DNA from: Brachyspira hyodysenteriae ATCC 27164
GTDB lineage: Bacteria > Spirochaetota > Brachyspiria > Brachyspirales > Brachyspiraceae
Direction: 5' to 3'
Length of the DNA stretch: 64,000 bases
NCBI RefSeq assembly: GCF_001676785.2
Contig: NZ_CP015910.2
Coordinates: 310,001 to 374,000 of the forward strand
The notes beneath the pieces were generated by a model. The model made no database searches. It was not told the origin of the DNA and saw only the letters and a program-made list of their open reading frames with translations. Shown in pieces: positions 7,840 to 18,487 of the stretch. The position numbers and the translations under genes were made by a program. The first letter of the stretch is position 1. The number at the start of each line of letters is the position of its first letter.

Positions 7840-10350
7840 TTATTTTAATATAGAATTAGCTTGAGACTTTATTGAATTTGCCAGATTCTCTTTTCCCATT
7901 TTTAAATACATTTCAGATACTTTTATATAGTCATTGTATAAAGCTCTCTTTTCTGATTCATTCATATCTTCAATTTTTTTTTTTCCCCCATTAGGGATTT
8001 TGATATCTATATTAAATACTATACTATCAGGATTATTATTTATTATATTTTCATTAAGTACAGCTATTGAAGGCCATCTTCTGCTGTCCCCAAGTTCAGC
8101 TGTAGCTATTGATGATAATGTATCTGTCCATTTTGTTTTATAAATATCAGTATTATATGATAATGTATTGTTATTTGCCTGTGTATTATTATTAGCAGCA
8201 GCATTTGTATTTGCAGTAGGAGGATTAGGTGGAGGTGTTGGAGGAGTAGGGGGTGTTATTTCCGGTTCTTTTGGAGGAGTAGGAGGTGTAGTAACAGTGT
8301 TAGTTTGCGGTCTAGTAGTATTAGTTTGAGTATTTACTGCATTGTTAGTCTGCGGTCTAGTAACATTAGTTTGAGTATTTACTGTATTATTAGTTTGTGG
8401 TCTAGTAGTGTTAGTTTGAGTATTTACTGCATTGTTAGTTTGTGGTCTAGTAGTATTAGTTTGAGTATTTACTGTATTATTAGTTTGTGGTCTAGTAGTA
8501 TTAGTTTGAGTATTTACTGCATTGTTAGTTTGTGGTCTAGTAGTGTTAGTTTGAGTATTTACTGCATTATTAGTCTGCGGTCTAGTAGCATTAGTTTGAG
8601 TATTTACTGCAGTATTAGTATTTTGTCTGTTAGTATTTATATTATTAGTAACAGATATAACATTGTTTGTTATTAAATTATTAGTATTTAATGTATTGTT
8701 GTTTGTTACTTCCTCATAGAAATTATCATCTACTTCATTGTTTTTACCTGAGAAGAATTGAACTCCTAAGAATGATAATCCTAATATTATAATTATAATT
8801 CCAACTATAGGTACAATTTTATTAGATTTTTTATTATTATCTATAGAATGATCAGGAGCAACATAAGGTTCAGCAGGTTTCTTTTCAATTTCAGGTAAAG
8901 AAGAAGTTTTCAATTCATCTTCTGTTTCTATTATTTTTATTTCTTTATCTTTTAATTCCTGAATTTTTTCATTAATAGTTTCTTTTAATTCCTCTATTTT
9001 TGATGAAGAAGAGTAATCTTTATAATTTTCTACTGAAGTATTTTCATCTACTGTAGGAGCATCTTTTATTGCTGTATCCATTTCTTCCTGATCGAATTTA
9101 GATCTTTGAATATGTTCATCATCAGTAGGTATAATAACAGGTCTTTTAAATATATCACTTTTACTGTATGTAGCTTTTTCTTCTACTTTTACAGTTTCTT
9201 CAATTTTTTCAACCTCTTCAATTTTTGCTTCTGTTTTCTCTTCTTCAATTTCATTAATCTCTTTAGTTTCTTCTGTTACTGTTTCTTTTTCTTCTTCTTT
9301 TATCACTTCTTCTGTAGTTTCTATTTCTTCAGTGATTTTATCTTCATTTTCAGATACTGATTCAATATTTTCATCCTGTTTAGTATCATTATTTTCTTCT
9401 ATTTTTTCATTATTTACAGTTTCTTCAGTTTTTTCTTCTTTATGCTCGAATGTTTCAAAAGAATAAGGAGATGAATTATTATCATGAACTATTGCTGATG
9501 ATATATTTTCATTATTTTGTTCAGCAGCAGTATCTTCTATTTTATCAATTACTTTTTCAGTTTCTTCAGTTTTTATGCTATGAGCAGCAAATACACTGCT
9601 TATAACAGGCTTAGAAGTATTTTTAGTATTATCTATATTCTCATCATCTACATCTACTATAGCTATACGTTTTTTTACACTTACAGGTCTTGATACATTC
9701 TTAGATTTTGCTTTTATAGCTTCTTTTAGAAGAGTTATTGACTCTCTTTCTGTTTTATTTTCAGTATTTTCTGTTTTTATTGATTCAAGTTTTCTAACAG
9801 GAGTTGAAGTTTTAAGAACAATTTTTCTATCTGCAGTTTTTATTTCAGATGTAGCTTCTTTGATTATATCTTTTAAATCTCTTTTTTCATCATCATTTTT
9901 TTTCAGAATTGAAGTTAATGGCTTTGTTTCAGTTTTAGTTTCTTTTATTTCTGCTGTTTTTTCTTCTGTTGTACTTATTTCAGCAACTTTTTTAATAGGC
10001 TCTTCTTTCTTTTCAGCTTTTTCAACAGTTTTTTTAGCTGTAGTTTTCTTTACAGGCTCTTCTTTCTTTTCAGCTTTTTTAGCTGTAGTTTTCTTTACAG
10101 GCTCTTCTTTCTTTTCAGCTTTTTCAGCAGTTTTTTTGGCTGCAGTTTTCTTTACAGGCTCTTCTTTCTTTTCAGCTTTTTCAGCAGTTTTTTTGGCTGC
10201 AGTTTTCTTTACAGGTTCCTCTTTCTTTTCAGCTTTTTCAGCAGTTTTTTTAGCTGCAGTTTTCTTTACAGTCTCTTCTTTTTTGTTAGTTGTTTTTTTT
10301 GTTTCTTTAGATTCTTCTTTTTTGTTTGTTGTAGTTTTTTTTGTTGCCAT
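7840..10350 (-). CDS. Repeat-rich single-pass membrane protein with LysM-like C-terminus
   Basis: The protein has 836 residues and no signal peptide. Residues about 27-117 are tandem 19-residue Lys/Ala/Glu repeats (EEPVKKTAAKKTAEKAEKK). A long Glu/Thr/Lys-rich, probably disordered or coiled region runs to about 505. One membrane helix lies at about 510-533 (PIVGIIIIILGLSFLG). Beyond it come seven 15-residue repeats (NAVNTQTNTTRPQTN, about 580-683), a Pro-rich linker and a region like LysM (WTDTLSSIATAELGDSRRWPSIAVLN), a peptidoglycan-binding fold. The topology suggested is a highly charged cytoplasmic N-terminus tethered to the cell wall. The gene starts four bases after the upstream stop. 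Both repeat arrays are nearly identical at DNA level and could change length. Confidence 0.7.
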   Translation of the reverse strand: MATKKTTTNKKEESKETKKTTNKKEETVKKTAAKKTAEKAEKKEEPVKKTAAKKTAEKAEKKEEPVKKTAAKKTAEKAEKKEEPVKKTTAKKAEKKEEPVKKTTAKKTVEKAEKKEEPIKKVAEISTTEEKTAEIKETKTETKPLTSILKKNDDEKRDLKDIIKEATSEIKTADRKIVLKTSTPVRKLESIKTENTENKTERESITLLKEAIKAKSKNVSRPVSVKKRIAIVDVDDENIDNTKNTSKPVISSVFAAHSIKTEETEKVIDKIEDTAAEQNNENISSAIVHDNNSSPYSFETFEHKEEKTEETVNNEKIEENNDTKQDENIESVSENEDKITEEIETTEEVIKEEEKETVTEETKEINEIEEEKTEAKIEEVEKIEETVKVEEKATYSKSDIFKRPVIIPTDDEHIQRSKFDQEEMDTAIKDAPTVDENTSVENYKDYSSSSKIEELKETINEKIQELKDKEIKIIETEDELKTSSLPEIEKKPAEPYVAPDHSIDNNKKSNKIVPIVGIIIIILGLSFLGVQFFSGKNNEVDDNFYEEVTNNNTLNTNNLITNNVISVTNNINTNRQNTNTAVNTQTNATRPQTNNAVNTQTNTTRPQTNNAVNTQTNTTRPQTNNTVNTQTNTTRPQTNNAVNTQTNTTRPQTNNTVNTQTNVTRPQTNNAVNTQTNTTRPQTNTVTTPPTPPKEPEITPPTPPTPPPNPPTANTNAAANNNTQANNNTLSYNTDIYKTKWTDTLSSIATAELGDSRRWPSIAVLNENIINNNPDSIVFNIDIKIPNGGKKKIEDMNESEKRALYNDYIKVSEMYLKMGKENLANSIKSQANSILK
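8301..8612 (-). repeat. Seven 45-bp coding repeats
   Basis: Tandem in-frame 45-bp units encode (N)(A/T)VNTQTN(T/A/V)TRPQTN in the extracytoplasmic part of the repeat-rich protein. The units differ by only a few bases, which suggests recent expansion. Confidence 0.85.
9997..10272 (-). repeat. Five 57-bp coding repeats, one shortened
   Basis: In-frame units encode EEPVKKTAAKKTAEKAEKK near the N-terminus of the repeat-rich protein. One unit lacks three or four codons but keeps the frame. The near identity of the copies would allow slippage or recombination. Confidence 0.8.
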
Positions 10351-10354
10351 ATTT

Positions 10355-11095
10355 TCACTCTGTTATATTTTGTTTTCTATTTATTAATATATTTTTTATA
10401 GTATTCATTGTCTTTTCATCGAATATGTTTTCAGTTATATTTCCTCTTTTTAGAGAATCTATAAGATATTTATTTAAATTTATATCTTTATTTAGATTCT
10501 TTTCTTTTGCTATATAAACATAATTACACATAGAAAGAATTATTCTAAGCTGATTTCCATCAGATGAATATTTATCTATTAATTTTTGAGGCTCATCAAT
10601 ACCTAAACAACTTAAATTATAACAAACTTTAAAGAAAAGTTTATTAGTAACTTGTTTAATTTGTGTATCTTTTTTAATTTTTTTATTTACAGTATAGAGT
10701 ATAGAAAAATCTCTTGCTTCAAAATTACATATAGTAGCATAAAATTTTTCCTGATAAGGCATAAGATAATGATGACTTTTTGCCTTAGATTCTACTCTAG
10801 TAATAAATCCTTTTTCTTCTAAAGTATCTAATGATTTAACTATTGTTGCATTTCCTCCTATTCCAGCCTCATTTAATATTTGAGAATGGGTGGTTTTAGC
10901 TATTCCAAGTTCATAGTCATAATTAGCAACTAAAGTTCTATATACTTCTTTAGCAGATAAAGGTAATTTTTTCCAAGTATTATTTTCTGTTATAGATTTT
11001 GGAATAAAAGAACACATTGATGCTATTGATAAAAATGTATCTTTATCTATTGTCTTTAATTGTGCTTTATTTATTATATCTATAATGTTTTCCAA
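10355..11095 (-). CDS. Winged-helix DNA-binding-like protein
   Basis: The protein has 246 residues. Residues about 45-115 (LSAKEVYRTLVANYDYELGIAKTTHSQILNEAGIGGNATIVKSLDTLEEKGFI) read as a winged helix-turn-helix of the kind seen in MarR-like regulators and plasmid or phage replication proteins. The C-terminal half is Lys/Ile/Asn-rich and helical without a recognised domain. No membrane segment is present. It is first in the minus-strand group; its TGA is four bases before the ATG of the repeat-rich membrane protein, so the two are probably translationally coupled. It might regulate that operon. Confidence 0.55.
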   Translation of the reverse strand: MENIIDIINKAQLKTIDKDTFLSIASMCSFIPKSITENNTWKKLPLSAKEVYRTLVANYDYELGIAKTTHSQILNEAGIGGNATIVKSLDTLEEKGFITRVESKAKSHHYLMPYQEKFYATICNFEARDFSILYTVNKKIKKDTQIKQVTNKLFFKVCYNLSCLGIDEPQKLIDKYSSDGNQLRIILSMCNYVYIAKEKNLNKDINLNKYLIDSLKRGNITENIFDEKTMNTIKNILINRKQNITE

Positions 11096-11539
11096 AATTC
11101 TACTCCAGTGTCTATATAATATATCTAAATTAATATAAAATCAAGTTTTAAAAAAATATTTTATTTGTGTATACTTAATAGTTTTTATATAAAATTAGGG
11201 CTTTTTTTATCGGCTTTGTTTTTATTAATTTTATTTTTGAGTTTTTTATAAGAAATTTTAAAAATATGAATCAAAAATCATATAATTTTTTAGTTTTTAT
11301 TATAATTTTTTTTCAAAATAGTCTTAACAGCATCTAAATTTTGATTTTTTTGGATAAATTTTCCAAAAATAGCCATAAAATTCCTAGAATTCCAAGTTTT
11401 TTATGCTTTTTTAGCCCTTGTTTTTATTAAAAAAGTCAAAATATATTTTTAGCTAGTCGAAATATGTATTACATGTATTATATATGTTTTATTTTGAAAA
11501 AAATACCTAAAAAAACATCAAAAAGCGGTTTATTTAGTA
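11096..11539. other. AT-rich non-coding stretch upstream of the 16S promoter
   Basis: This stretch is almost entirely A/T with long T runs and holds no credible ORF, RNA gene or repeat. The promoter of the minus-strand group beginning at 11095 should lie at its left end, and its right end is the upstream region of the rRNA promoter. Nothing else can be supported. Confidence 0.5.
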
Positions 11540-11567
11540 TTGTGTTTTTTTAGCTGTATGCTATAAT
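11540..11567 (+). promoter_or_regulatory. 16S rRNA promoter
   Basis: TTGTGT (11540-11545) and TATAAT (11562-11567) are 16 bases apart, about 230 bases before the mature 16S start. The leader holds AAAGTTCTTTGAAATATGG (from 11625), which resembles the antitermination and processing sequences common in rRNA leaders. Confidence 0.7.
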
Positions 11568-11795
11568 AATAAAACAGTTGATGAGAAACGAAAAACAAAA
11601 CGAAACATCAGCTAACAAAAATAAAAGTTCTTTGAAATATGGATAGCAGAAGCAATTTAAGAAAAACACAACTGGTGTAAAGAACTTAATAAGTTCTATG
11701 ACCCAATAGTTACAATTTGTAACATTTCTTTAAGTAAGTAAATCACTATTCAGTAGAATAGTAAAATAAAGAATCATTTCAGATTCACAAAAGTG

Positions 11796-13310
<1,515 letters not shown>

Positions 13311-13397
13311 ATTCGGAGATTGTCCGACTTAAATCTTACTGCTATTCATATTTGAAAGAATTTTTCCATATTATATTTTTTATACCTCGTTAAATAA

Positions 13398-13433
13398 ACT
13401 AGCCTTTGTGGCTGGTTTTTTTGTGTCTTTTTT
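13398..13433 (+). terminator. Intrinsic terminator of the 16S unit
   Basis: ACTAGCC (13398-13404) pairs with GGCTGGT (13410-13416, one G-T pair) around TTTGT, followed by a long T-rich tract. It ends the rRNA unit about 90 bases after the mature 3' end. Confidence 0.85.
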
Positions 13434-13451
13434 GGAAAAATATTTATATTT

Positions 13452-13479
13452 TTGACTTTTTTGATAATATGTCTATAAT
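13452..13479 (+). promoter_or_regulatory. Promoter of the GntR-type regulator gene
   Basis: TTGACT (13452-13457) and TATAAT (13474-13479) with a 16-base spacer lie just after the 16S terminator. The start codon at 13507 is preceded by GGAGA. Confidence 0.75.
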
Positions 13480-13506
13480 AGTTATAGTTGATATTGGAGA
13501 TTTTTT

Positions 13507-14238
13507 ATGGCTGTGTTGCAAAAAGAAATTGATATGAATATGCAAGAACAAAAAATATACGAGTATAATAGAATATATGTATATAGAGTATTGAAAGAAA
13601 ATATAATGAAATTGGTACTTAAACCAGGAGAAAAAATAAGCGAATTAAATATAAAAAAAACTTTTAATGTAAGCAGATCTCCAATCAGAGAAGCTATAGT
13701 TAGATTAGTAGATGAAGAATTAATTGATGTTTTTCCTCAAAAAGGTACTTATGTTTCTTTATTGGATCCTAGCTTAATAGAAGATTCATTATTTATGAGA
13801 TCTGCTATAGAAAAAGAAATAATGATTTTATTATGCTCAGAAGATTTTAATTCTGAAAATTTATTAATTTCTTTGGAATATATATTTGAGAAACAGAAAA
13901 AAATAGCATCTACTAATTTGAATAGAGATTCTATTATGAAATTTTTAGATCTCAATGAGCAATTCCATAGCGAGATATTCAAAAATATCAATAAAATTAA
14001 TGTATGGGAAAAAATTTTGAAATTTGGAACCCATTATGTAAGGTTTCATATATTAGAATCTCTATCTAAAACTAATGTTGATTTTGCTATAAAGCAGCAT
14101 ACTGATATTATAAATGCTATAAAAAATAAAGATTATAGTATAGCAATGCAATTAGAAAATAATTTATTATCCAATTATAGATGTAAATTAAAAAAAGTAT
14201 ATGATCTATATCCTCAATATTTTAAATATAAAGTATAA
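13507..14238 (+). CDS. GntR family transcriptional regulator, FadR/FCD type
   Basis: The protein has 243 residues. The N-terminal winged helix is classic GntR: IMKLVLKPGEKISELNIKKTFNVSRSPIREAIVRLVDEELIDVFPQKGTYVS. The all-helical C-terminal half fits the FCD ligand-binding domain, with SAIEKEI, FLDLNEQFHSEIF and a late HTDIINAI that supply the Asp and His residues that hold a metal in this family. FCD regulators usually sense small organic acids. No target gene is adjacent: the 16S unit lies upstream and the next gene converges on it. The citrate lyase operon at 26.8 kb has a suitable palindrome, but a link is only a guess. Confidence 0.85.
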   Translation: MAVLQKEIDMNMQEQKIYEYNRIYVYRVLKENIMKLVLKPGEKISELNIKKTFNVSRSPIREAIVRLVDEELIDVFPQKGTYVSLLDPSLIEDSLFMRSAIEKEIMILLCSEDFNSENLLISLEYIFEKQKKIASTNLNRDSIMKFLDLNEQFHSEIFKNINKINVWEKILKFGTHYVRFHILESLSKTNVDFAIKQHTDIINAIKNKDYSIAMQLENNLLSNYRCKLKKVYDLYPQYFKYKV

Positions 14239-14250
14239 TTATATTATTTT

Positions 14251-16953
14251 TTAATCATTAGTAGTTTCTTCTTTGAATCCTAAAGATAAATCTATTTCCT
14301 TACTATAATTGCTGTCATAATACCAATTGTATAGTTTCCAATTATTAGTATCAAATATGTTATTATTTACATGATAATATGTATTAAAATCATAAGTGTT
14401 TGATGATTGATTTTCTGGCTTCCAGCTTCTAATTCTTATTATATTAGCACCATTTGTTTTATAATCATTGGTTATTATTTTATTATTAAATATATTTTTT
14501 ATATCTTTTATATGATTAACTGCCAAATAAGGCATATCGGCTACAGTCATAAAATTAGTATCAATATTTAATTTTCCTCTTTTATTAAAGTCTTTATACA
14601 TTAATAAAGAATTATATAAAGCTATAAATTTTGTATTAGGCTTTTCAAAGTATTTTGAATTTACTCTGTATCCATGATCAGAAATTATTATTATTTTTGT
14701 ATTATCATAAACATTATTTTTTTTAAGAAACTCTATTATTTTAACTATATTTTTCATTGAAGCTGCATTTGCATAAAAATGTCTTACGCTGTTGGTATCT
14801 TTATATATTTTTAAATCATTTGTATCTATATAATTCAAAGATACTGAAGGCAATAAATCAGGAAGAAAATAATGAGGTTCATGTGTGGTATTGTTATGCA
14901 TTATATTATAATTATTGCCATTTTCATCTATATTTATTAAATCTTTAATAGAATTTAATAAAGCATAATTTTCTATACTTGTATTCATAATATTATTTTC
15001 ATTTATAAGCCATTTTCCGCCGCTGTATAATGTTTTTCTTAGCCATACAGGTATTATCCTAAAAAATGAAAATCTTATCAATTTATCATTATCTAAATTA
15101 GATGTTATTATATTATTTTCATTTGTATATTTATTTATACTGTAATCGTAAATATAATCTTTATTATAGGCTTTAATATTGCTGTAGCTTTTAAATATGC
15201 TTAAATCTCCCTTAAAAGACATATTAGCATAAACAGGATCAAGCATATAAGATTTATAGCCGTATTTTTCTAATGATAAAGGCAATGTTAATAAAGCTTT
15301 ATTATGAATGTTTGTAAGATTATTATTTTTATTAGTGCTTGTTTCGTATGGGAGATAATCATAACCTCCGTAAATAGATGCTATTGTTATGGTATTATAA
15401 TTGTATGAAACAGTATTAGGATAGAATGTAAAGCCGTCAAACATATCTTTATATTCTTCATATCTATTAAAAGCATCAAACCAATATGAAGGTATGGCTC
15501 TATCCAATATTATAACGAATATATTTTCTCCATTTCTTGAGATATTAAATATCTTTTCTCCATTTTTTAATTTATATGATGTTTTTGTATATGTATCATC
15601 ATAGCTTAATATCTTATATGTATAGAATATTGATGAGGCAATCAATACGAATATTATTATATAATCAATATTTACTAATATAGAGGATTTGGATTTTTTT
15701 ATAATTAAATAAATAAAAAGGAAAGAAATTAATATCATTAAAGTATTGATTATTATATCTTTATTAATTATTTTAATTGCACTGTCAAACATAAAATCAG
15801 AATTCATATTAGGATAATTACCAGCAAAAATGAATGTGTCTATTATGAATATTATGGACAAAAATATAAATGCTAATGATATATAATTTTTGGTTTTATC
15901 TGAAAATATATTATATATAAATAATGGATAAAATAAAAATATTCCAATACTCATAGATATACTGTTTATTATTAAATCTAAATGATTATTGAATTCTGAT
16001 ACTGAATTATTTATTAATGATGTAGGTATAAAAAGCCCTGAAAGTACGGTTATAATCAAACATGATAATATAAGCAGTTTATATCTGTATTTAATGAAAT
16101 TATTATTTTTAATCAATGATTTTTCTATATAATCAAAGTTTAATGTCAATATTATTACTGCCAAAATAGTTAAAATATTTTTTATATCTGTTTTATTTAT
16201 AAAAGACATCACAATCAATACTATAAAAGCCAATATAAAGCATAAATTGCATATTTTTAATATTTTATCTTTATTTAATGCTCTATATAACTTATATTCC
16301 AAAACAATATTTTTAATTAAAGAAAATAGGCAGTTGATATTCCAATAAAATAATAATCCTGAAGGCGAATTATATAATATGATTAGAAATATTAATGAAG
16401 TTATATATAGAGGCATACTTTCTTTTATACTCAATTTTTTACTGTAAACCATTCCTGCAAGTATACTGAATATAGTCATAGTAAATGGAAGTAAATTAAT
16501 GCCATTTATTAAATTATCAGGCTTTGAAAAATCTTTTATGAAAAATAAATTTCCCTGAGATAAATCGGATAGGCTGTATATGAAATTATATGCCGCAATA
16601 AAGAATGGTATTTGTATTAAAAGCCCTAAAACTCCTCTGAAAGCATAAATTATTTTGTATCCGTTAATTCTATGACAGGTTCTTATTAGTAAATATCTTT
16701 GATCACCTTTATAAACGGCTTTTATATTATCTATTATGGGCTTCATTTTATTTTGAATATTTCTCTCTTTTTCCTGCCATTTTTCTGCTATATTATAAAG
16801 CGGAAGAGATAAAAAATTAATTGATAAACTTAATAAGAATATACTTGTGCTATAAGATAAGTTAAATATATTCTTAAATAGAAAAAATAAAGTTTCTATA
16901 ATAAATTCTATTGGAAATATAAAAACATCAAAAAATATATCTGCTAATATCAT
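14251..16953 (-). CDS. YidC-like membrane domain fused to a sulfatase/phosphoglycerol-transferase-like domain
   Basis: The protein has 900 residues. The first about 220 read like the YidC/Oxa1 insertase core: a membrane helix, SLSINFLSLPLYNIAEKWQEKERNIQNKMKPIIDNIKAVYKGDQ, then GLLIQIPFFIAAYNFI and SPSGLLFYWNINCLFSLIKN. Six or more further membrane helices run to about 465. The C-terminal domain is of the alkaline-phosphatase/sulfatase superfamily (LTA-synthase-like): metal-site Asp484 in FVIILDRAIPSYWFD, a Thr-rich nucleophile loop in YNTITIASIYGG, HEPHYFLPD, and Asp759-His760 in IIISDHGYR. Such C-terminal domains usually transfer or hydrolyse phospho- or sulfo-groups outside the membrane. 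The role of the insertase-like half is unknown. It is not the housekeeping YidC. Confidence 0.7.
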   Translation of the reverse strand: MILADIFFDVFIFPIEFIIETLFFLFKNIFNLSYSTSIFLLSLSINFLSLPLYNIAEKWQEKERNIQNKMKPIIDNIKAVYKGDQRYLLIRTCHRINGYKIIYAFRGVLGLLIQIPFFIAAYNFIYSLSDLSQGNLFFIKDFSKPDNLINGINLLPFTMTIFSILAGMVYSKKLSIKESMPLYITSLIFLIILYNSPSGLLFYWNINCLFSLIKNIVLEYKLYRALNKDKILKICNLCFILAFIVLIVMSFINKTDIKNILTILAVIILTLNFDYIEKSLIKNNNFIKYRYKLLILSCLIITVLSGLFIPTSLINNSVSEFNNHLDLIINSISMSIGIFLFYPLFIYNIFSDKTKNYISLAFIFLSIIFIIDTFIFAGNYPNMNSDFMFDSAIKIINKDIIINTLMILISFLFIYLIIKKSKSSILVNIDYIIIFVLIASSIFYTYKILSYDDTYTKTSYKLKNGEKIFNISRNGENIFVIILDRAIPSYWFDAFNRYEEYKDMFDGFTFYPNTVSYNYNTITIASIYGGYDYLPYETSTNKNNNLTNIHNKALLTLPLSLEKYGYKSYMLDPVYANMSFKGDLSIFKSYSNIKAYNKDYIYDYSINKYTNENNIITSNLDNDKLIRFSFFRIIPVWLRKTLYSGGKWLINENNIMNTSIENYALLNSIKDLINIDENGNNYNIMHNNTTHEPHYFLPDLLPSVSLNYIDTNDLKIYKDTNSVRHFYANAASMKNIVKIIEFLKKNNVYDNTKIIIISDHGYRVNSKYFEKPNTKFIALYNSLLMYKDFNKRGKLNIDTNFMTVADMPYLAVNHIKDIKNIFNNKIITNDYKTNGANIIRIRSWKPENQSSNTYDFNTYYHVNNNIFDTNNWKLYNWYYDSNYSKEIDLSLGFKEETTND

Positions 16954-17118
16954 ATATATTAATTTAAAATTTAAAAATTAGAGAATTATATAATAACATA
17001 TATTTTATATTATGAAAGCATATTAACATAATATTAATAATTTTTATAAAACTCTTGTTTTTTTATTAATATTAGTTACTATATAAACAATAAATAAAAT
17101 TATTTTAGGTTTTAATTT

Positions 17119-17793
17119 ATGAAATTTATACTTTCCAGATTTATGATAGGAAGCATTGTAATATTGATAGGTGCTTATATTCTACTGCAATATGTTTTTC
17201 ATATTTATATTCCGGCACTTGCATACACTCCGGTATTCACTATAATAGTTGCTATTTTGATAATGGCTTGGGGCTGTGCTATAGTTGTAGGCAGAGGTTT
17301 TTATGCATCTAAAATACTTTTGGGTATATTTGTCATAGGTACAGGAATATATGTACTTATAAGGTACTGCTTTAATGTTAATATGCCTTTTATATTATAT
17401 ACTCCTATATTTAGAATGGTTATAGGTATGATAATAATATTTTTGGGTGTTTATATACTATTCGGCATGCATTATGTAAGAGACAGCATACCAAAAAATA
17501 AAAAAACTAAATATAGTGTTTATTTTAAAACCGATAGTATAGATTTATCTGAATTGGAGATAGATAGAAACAGAACAATAGATATTAATACAATTTTTTC
17601 AGATACTGTAATTTTAATAAGCGATAAAGTACAAGTTCATATAAAAGCTTCAAGTGCTTTCGGATCTGTTTCTCTTCCTACAGGCGACAGTGTGAGTTTT
17701 GGAGAAACTAATTTTGTTATGGGTACATCTGACAAAATACTTTATTTAAATGTTAGTTCTGCATTTGCTCAGATTAGAGTACTTTATAAATAA
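17119..17793 (+). CDS. LiaF-like membrane protein
   Basis: The 224-residue protein has four membrane helices in two similar pairs (GSIVILIGAYILLQYVFHIYIPAL..TPVF and LLGIFVIGTGIYVLIRYCFNVNMPFILYTPIF), then a soluble beta-rich C-terminal part (DLSELEIDRNRTIDINTIFSDTVILISDKVQVHIKASSAFGSVSLP). This matches the LiaF/cell-wall-active-antibiotic-response layout, linked in Firmicutes to envelope stress sensing. No histidine kinase partner is nearby. It is followed 24 bases later by rsmD and probably shares its transcript. Confidence 0.65.
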   Translation: MKFILSRFMIGSIVILIGAYILLQYVFHIYIPALAYTPVFTIIVAILIMAWGCAIVVGRGFYASKILLGIFVIGTGIYVLIRYCFNVNMPFILYTPIFRMVIGMIIIFLGVYILFGMHYVRDSIPKNKKTKYSVYFKTDSIDLSELEIDRNRTIDINTIFSDTVILISDKVQVHIKASSAFGSVSLPTGDSVSFGETNFVMGTSDKILYLNVSSAFAQIRVLYK

Positions 17794-17817
17794 ATTTTTA
17801 TAGGCAGCAAATAACTT

Positions 17818-18381
17818 ATGCATATTATATCAGGAAATAAAAAGGGAAGAAAAATCATAACACCAAAAAGAGATTTCAGACCTACACAGGGTAAGGTTAA
17901 AGAGGCTTTTTTTAATATAATTGATATAGAAAATAAAACTTTTTTGGATCTATGTTCCGGAAGCGGTGCTATGGGGTTTGAGGCTTTAAGCAGAAATGCT
18001 AAGTTTGCTGCTTTTATTGAAATAGACAGAGAGGCTATAAAAACTATTTTTTCTAATGCTAAAGCTATATTCAATGACAATGAAAATATATATAAAATAA
18101 AAAGAGTATCTGCAGAAGATTATGTAAAAAAAACTAATGATAAATTCGATGTTATATATTTAGATCCGCCTTATCATTCAAAAATATATTTTGATGTTAT
18201 AAATAATATAATAAAAAGAAATATACTTAATGATAATGGAGTTTTAGCCGCAGAGTTTGGGGCAGATTATTATAAGAAATTTTTAGAAAATGAAGAATTA
18301 AAAAATATAATATCTGGTATTATGGAATATGATATAAAAACTTACGGCGAAAGCGTTTTGATAATATTTAAGTATATATAA
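17818..18381 (+). CDS. rsmD: 16S rRNA (guanine966-N2)-methyltransferase RsmD
   Basis: The 187-residue protein has the family's opening (HIISGNKKGRKIITPKRDFRPTQGKVKEAFFNI), the SAM-binding loop FLDLCSGSGAMGFEALSR, the acidic residue at the end of strand two (FIEIDREAI) and the catalytic DPPY (YLDPPYHSKIYF). RsmD methylates G966 in the small-subunit head. Length matches the family. It lies directly after the LiaF-like gene and is followed by a bidirectional terminator. Confidence 0.92.
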   Translation: MHIISGNKKGRKIITPKRDFRPTQGKVKEAFFNIIDIENKTFLDLCSGSGAMGFEALSRNAKFAAFIEIDREAIKTIFSNAKAIFNDNENIYKIKRVSAEDYVKKTNDKFDVIYLDPPYHSKIYFDVINNIIKRNILNDNGVLAAEFGADYYKKFLENEELKNIISGIMEYDIKTYGESVLIIFKYI

Positions 18382-18384
18382 AAA

Positions 18385-18412
18385 AAGAGATGCTTATTAA
18401 AAAGCATCTCTT
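18385..18412. terminator. Bidirectional terminator between rsmD and the PepSY-like gene
   Basis: AAGAGATGCTT (18385-18395) pairs perfectly with AAGCATCTCTT (18402-18412). On the minus strand it is followed by seven T. On the plus strand it begins a few bases after the rsmD stop. Confidence 0.8.
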
Positions 18413-18487
18413 AATAGTTTTTCATAAACCATTTAGCCGTAAAATATTTTCATAAACCTTATTTATTTTTTCACAAACCTTAATCTA

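Noticed and set aside
8301-8612. Regular repeats as a possible CRISPR array
   Set aside because: Units are contiguous 45-bp in-frame coding repeats without variable spacers.
8305-8676. Plus-strand frame with Ser/Ile-rich repeats opposite the 45-bp repeats
   Set aside because: It is the mirror of in-frame coding repeats of the minus-strand gene, which has a membrane helix, LysM-like end and neighbours in operon. The plus frame has low complexity and no ribosome binding site.
9860-10387. Plus-strand frame of 175 codons rich in Phe, Ser and Val
   Set aside because: It is the antisense reading of the Lys/Glu repeat region; AAG/GAA-rich sense codons give TTT/TTC on the other strand.
13311-13506. 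Possible 16S-23S spacer with tRNA
   Set aside because: No tRNA fold or 23S start is present; a terminator and a GntR promoter are.
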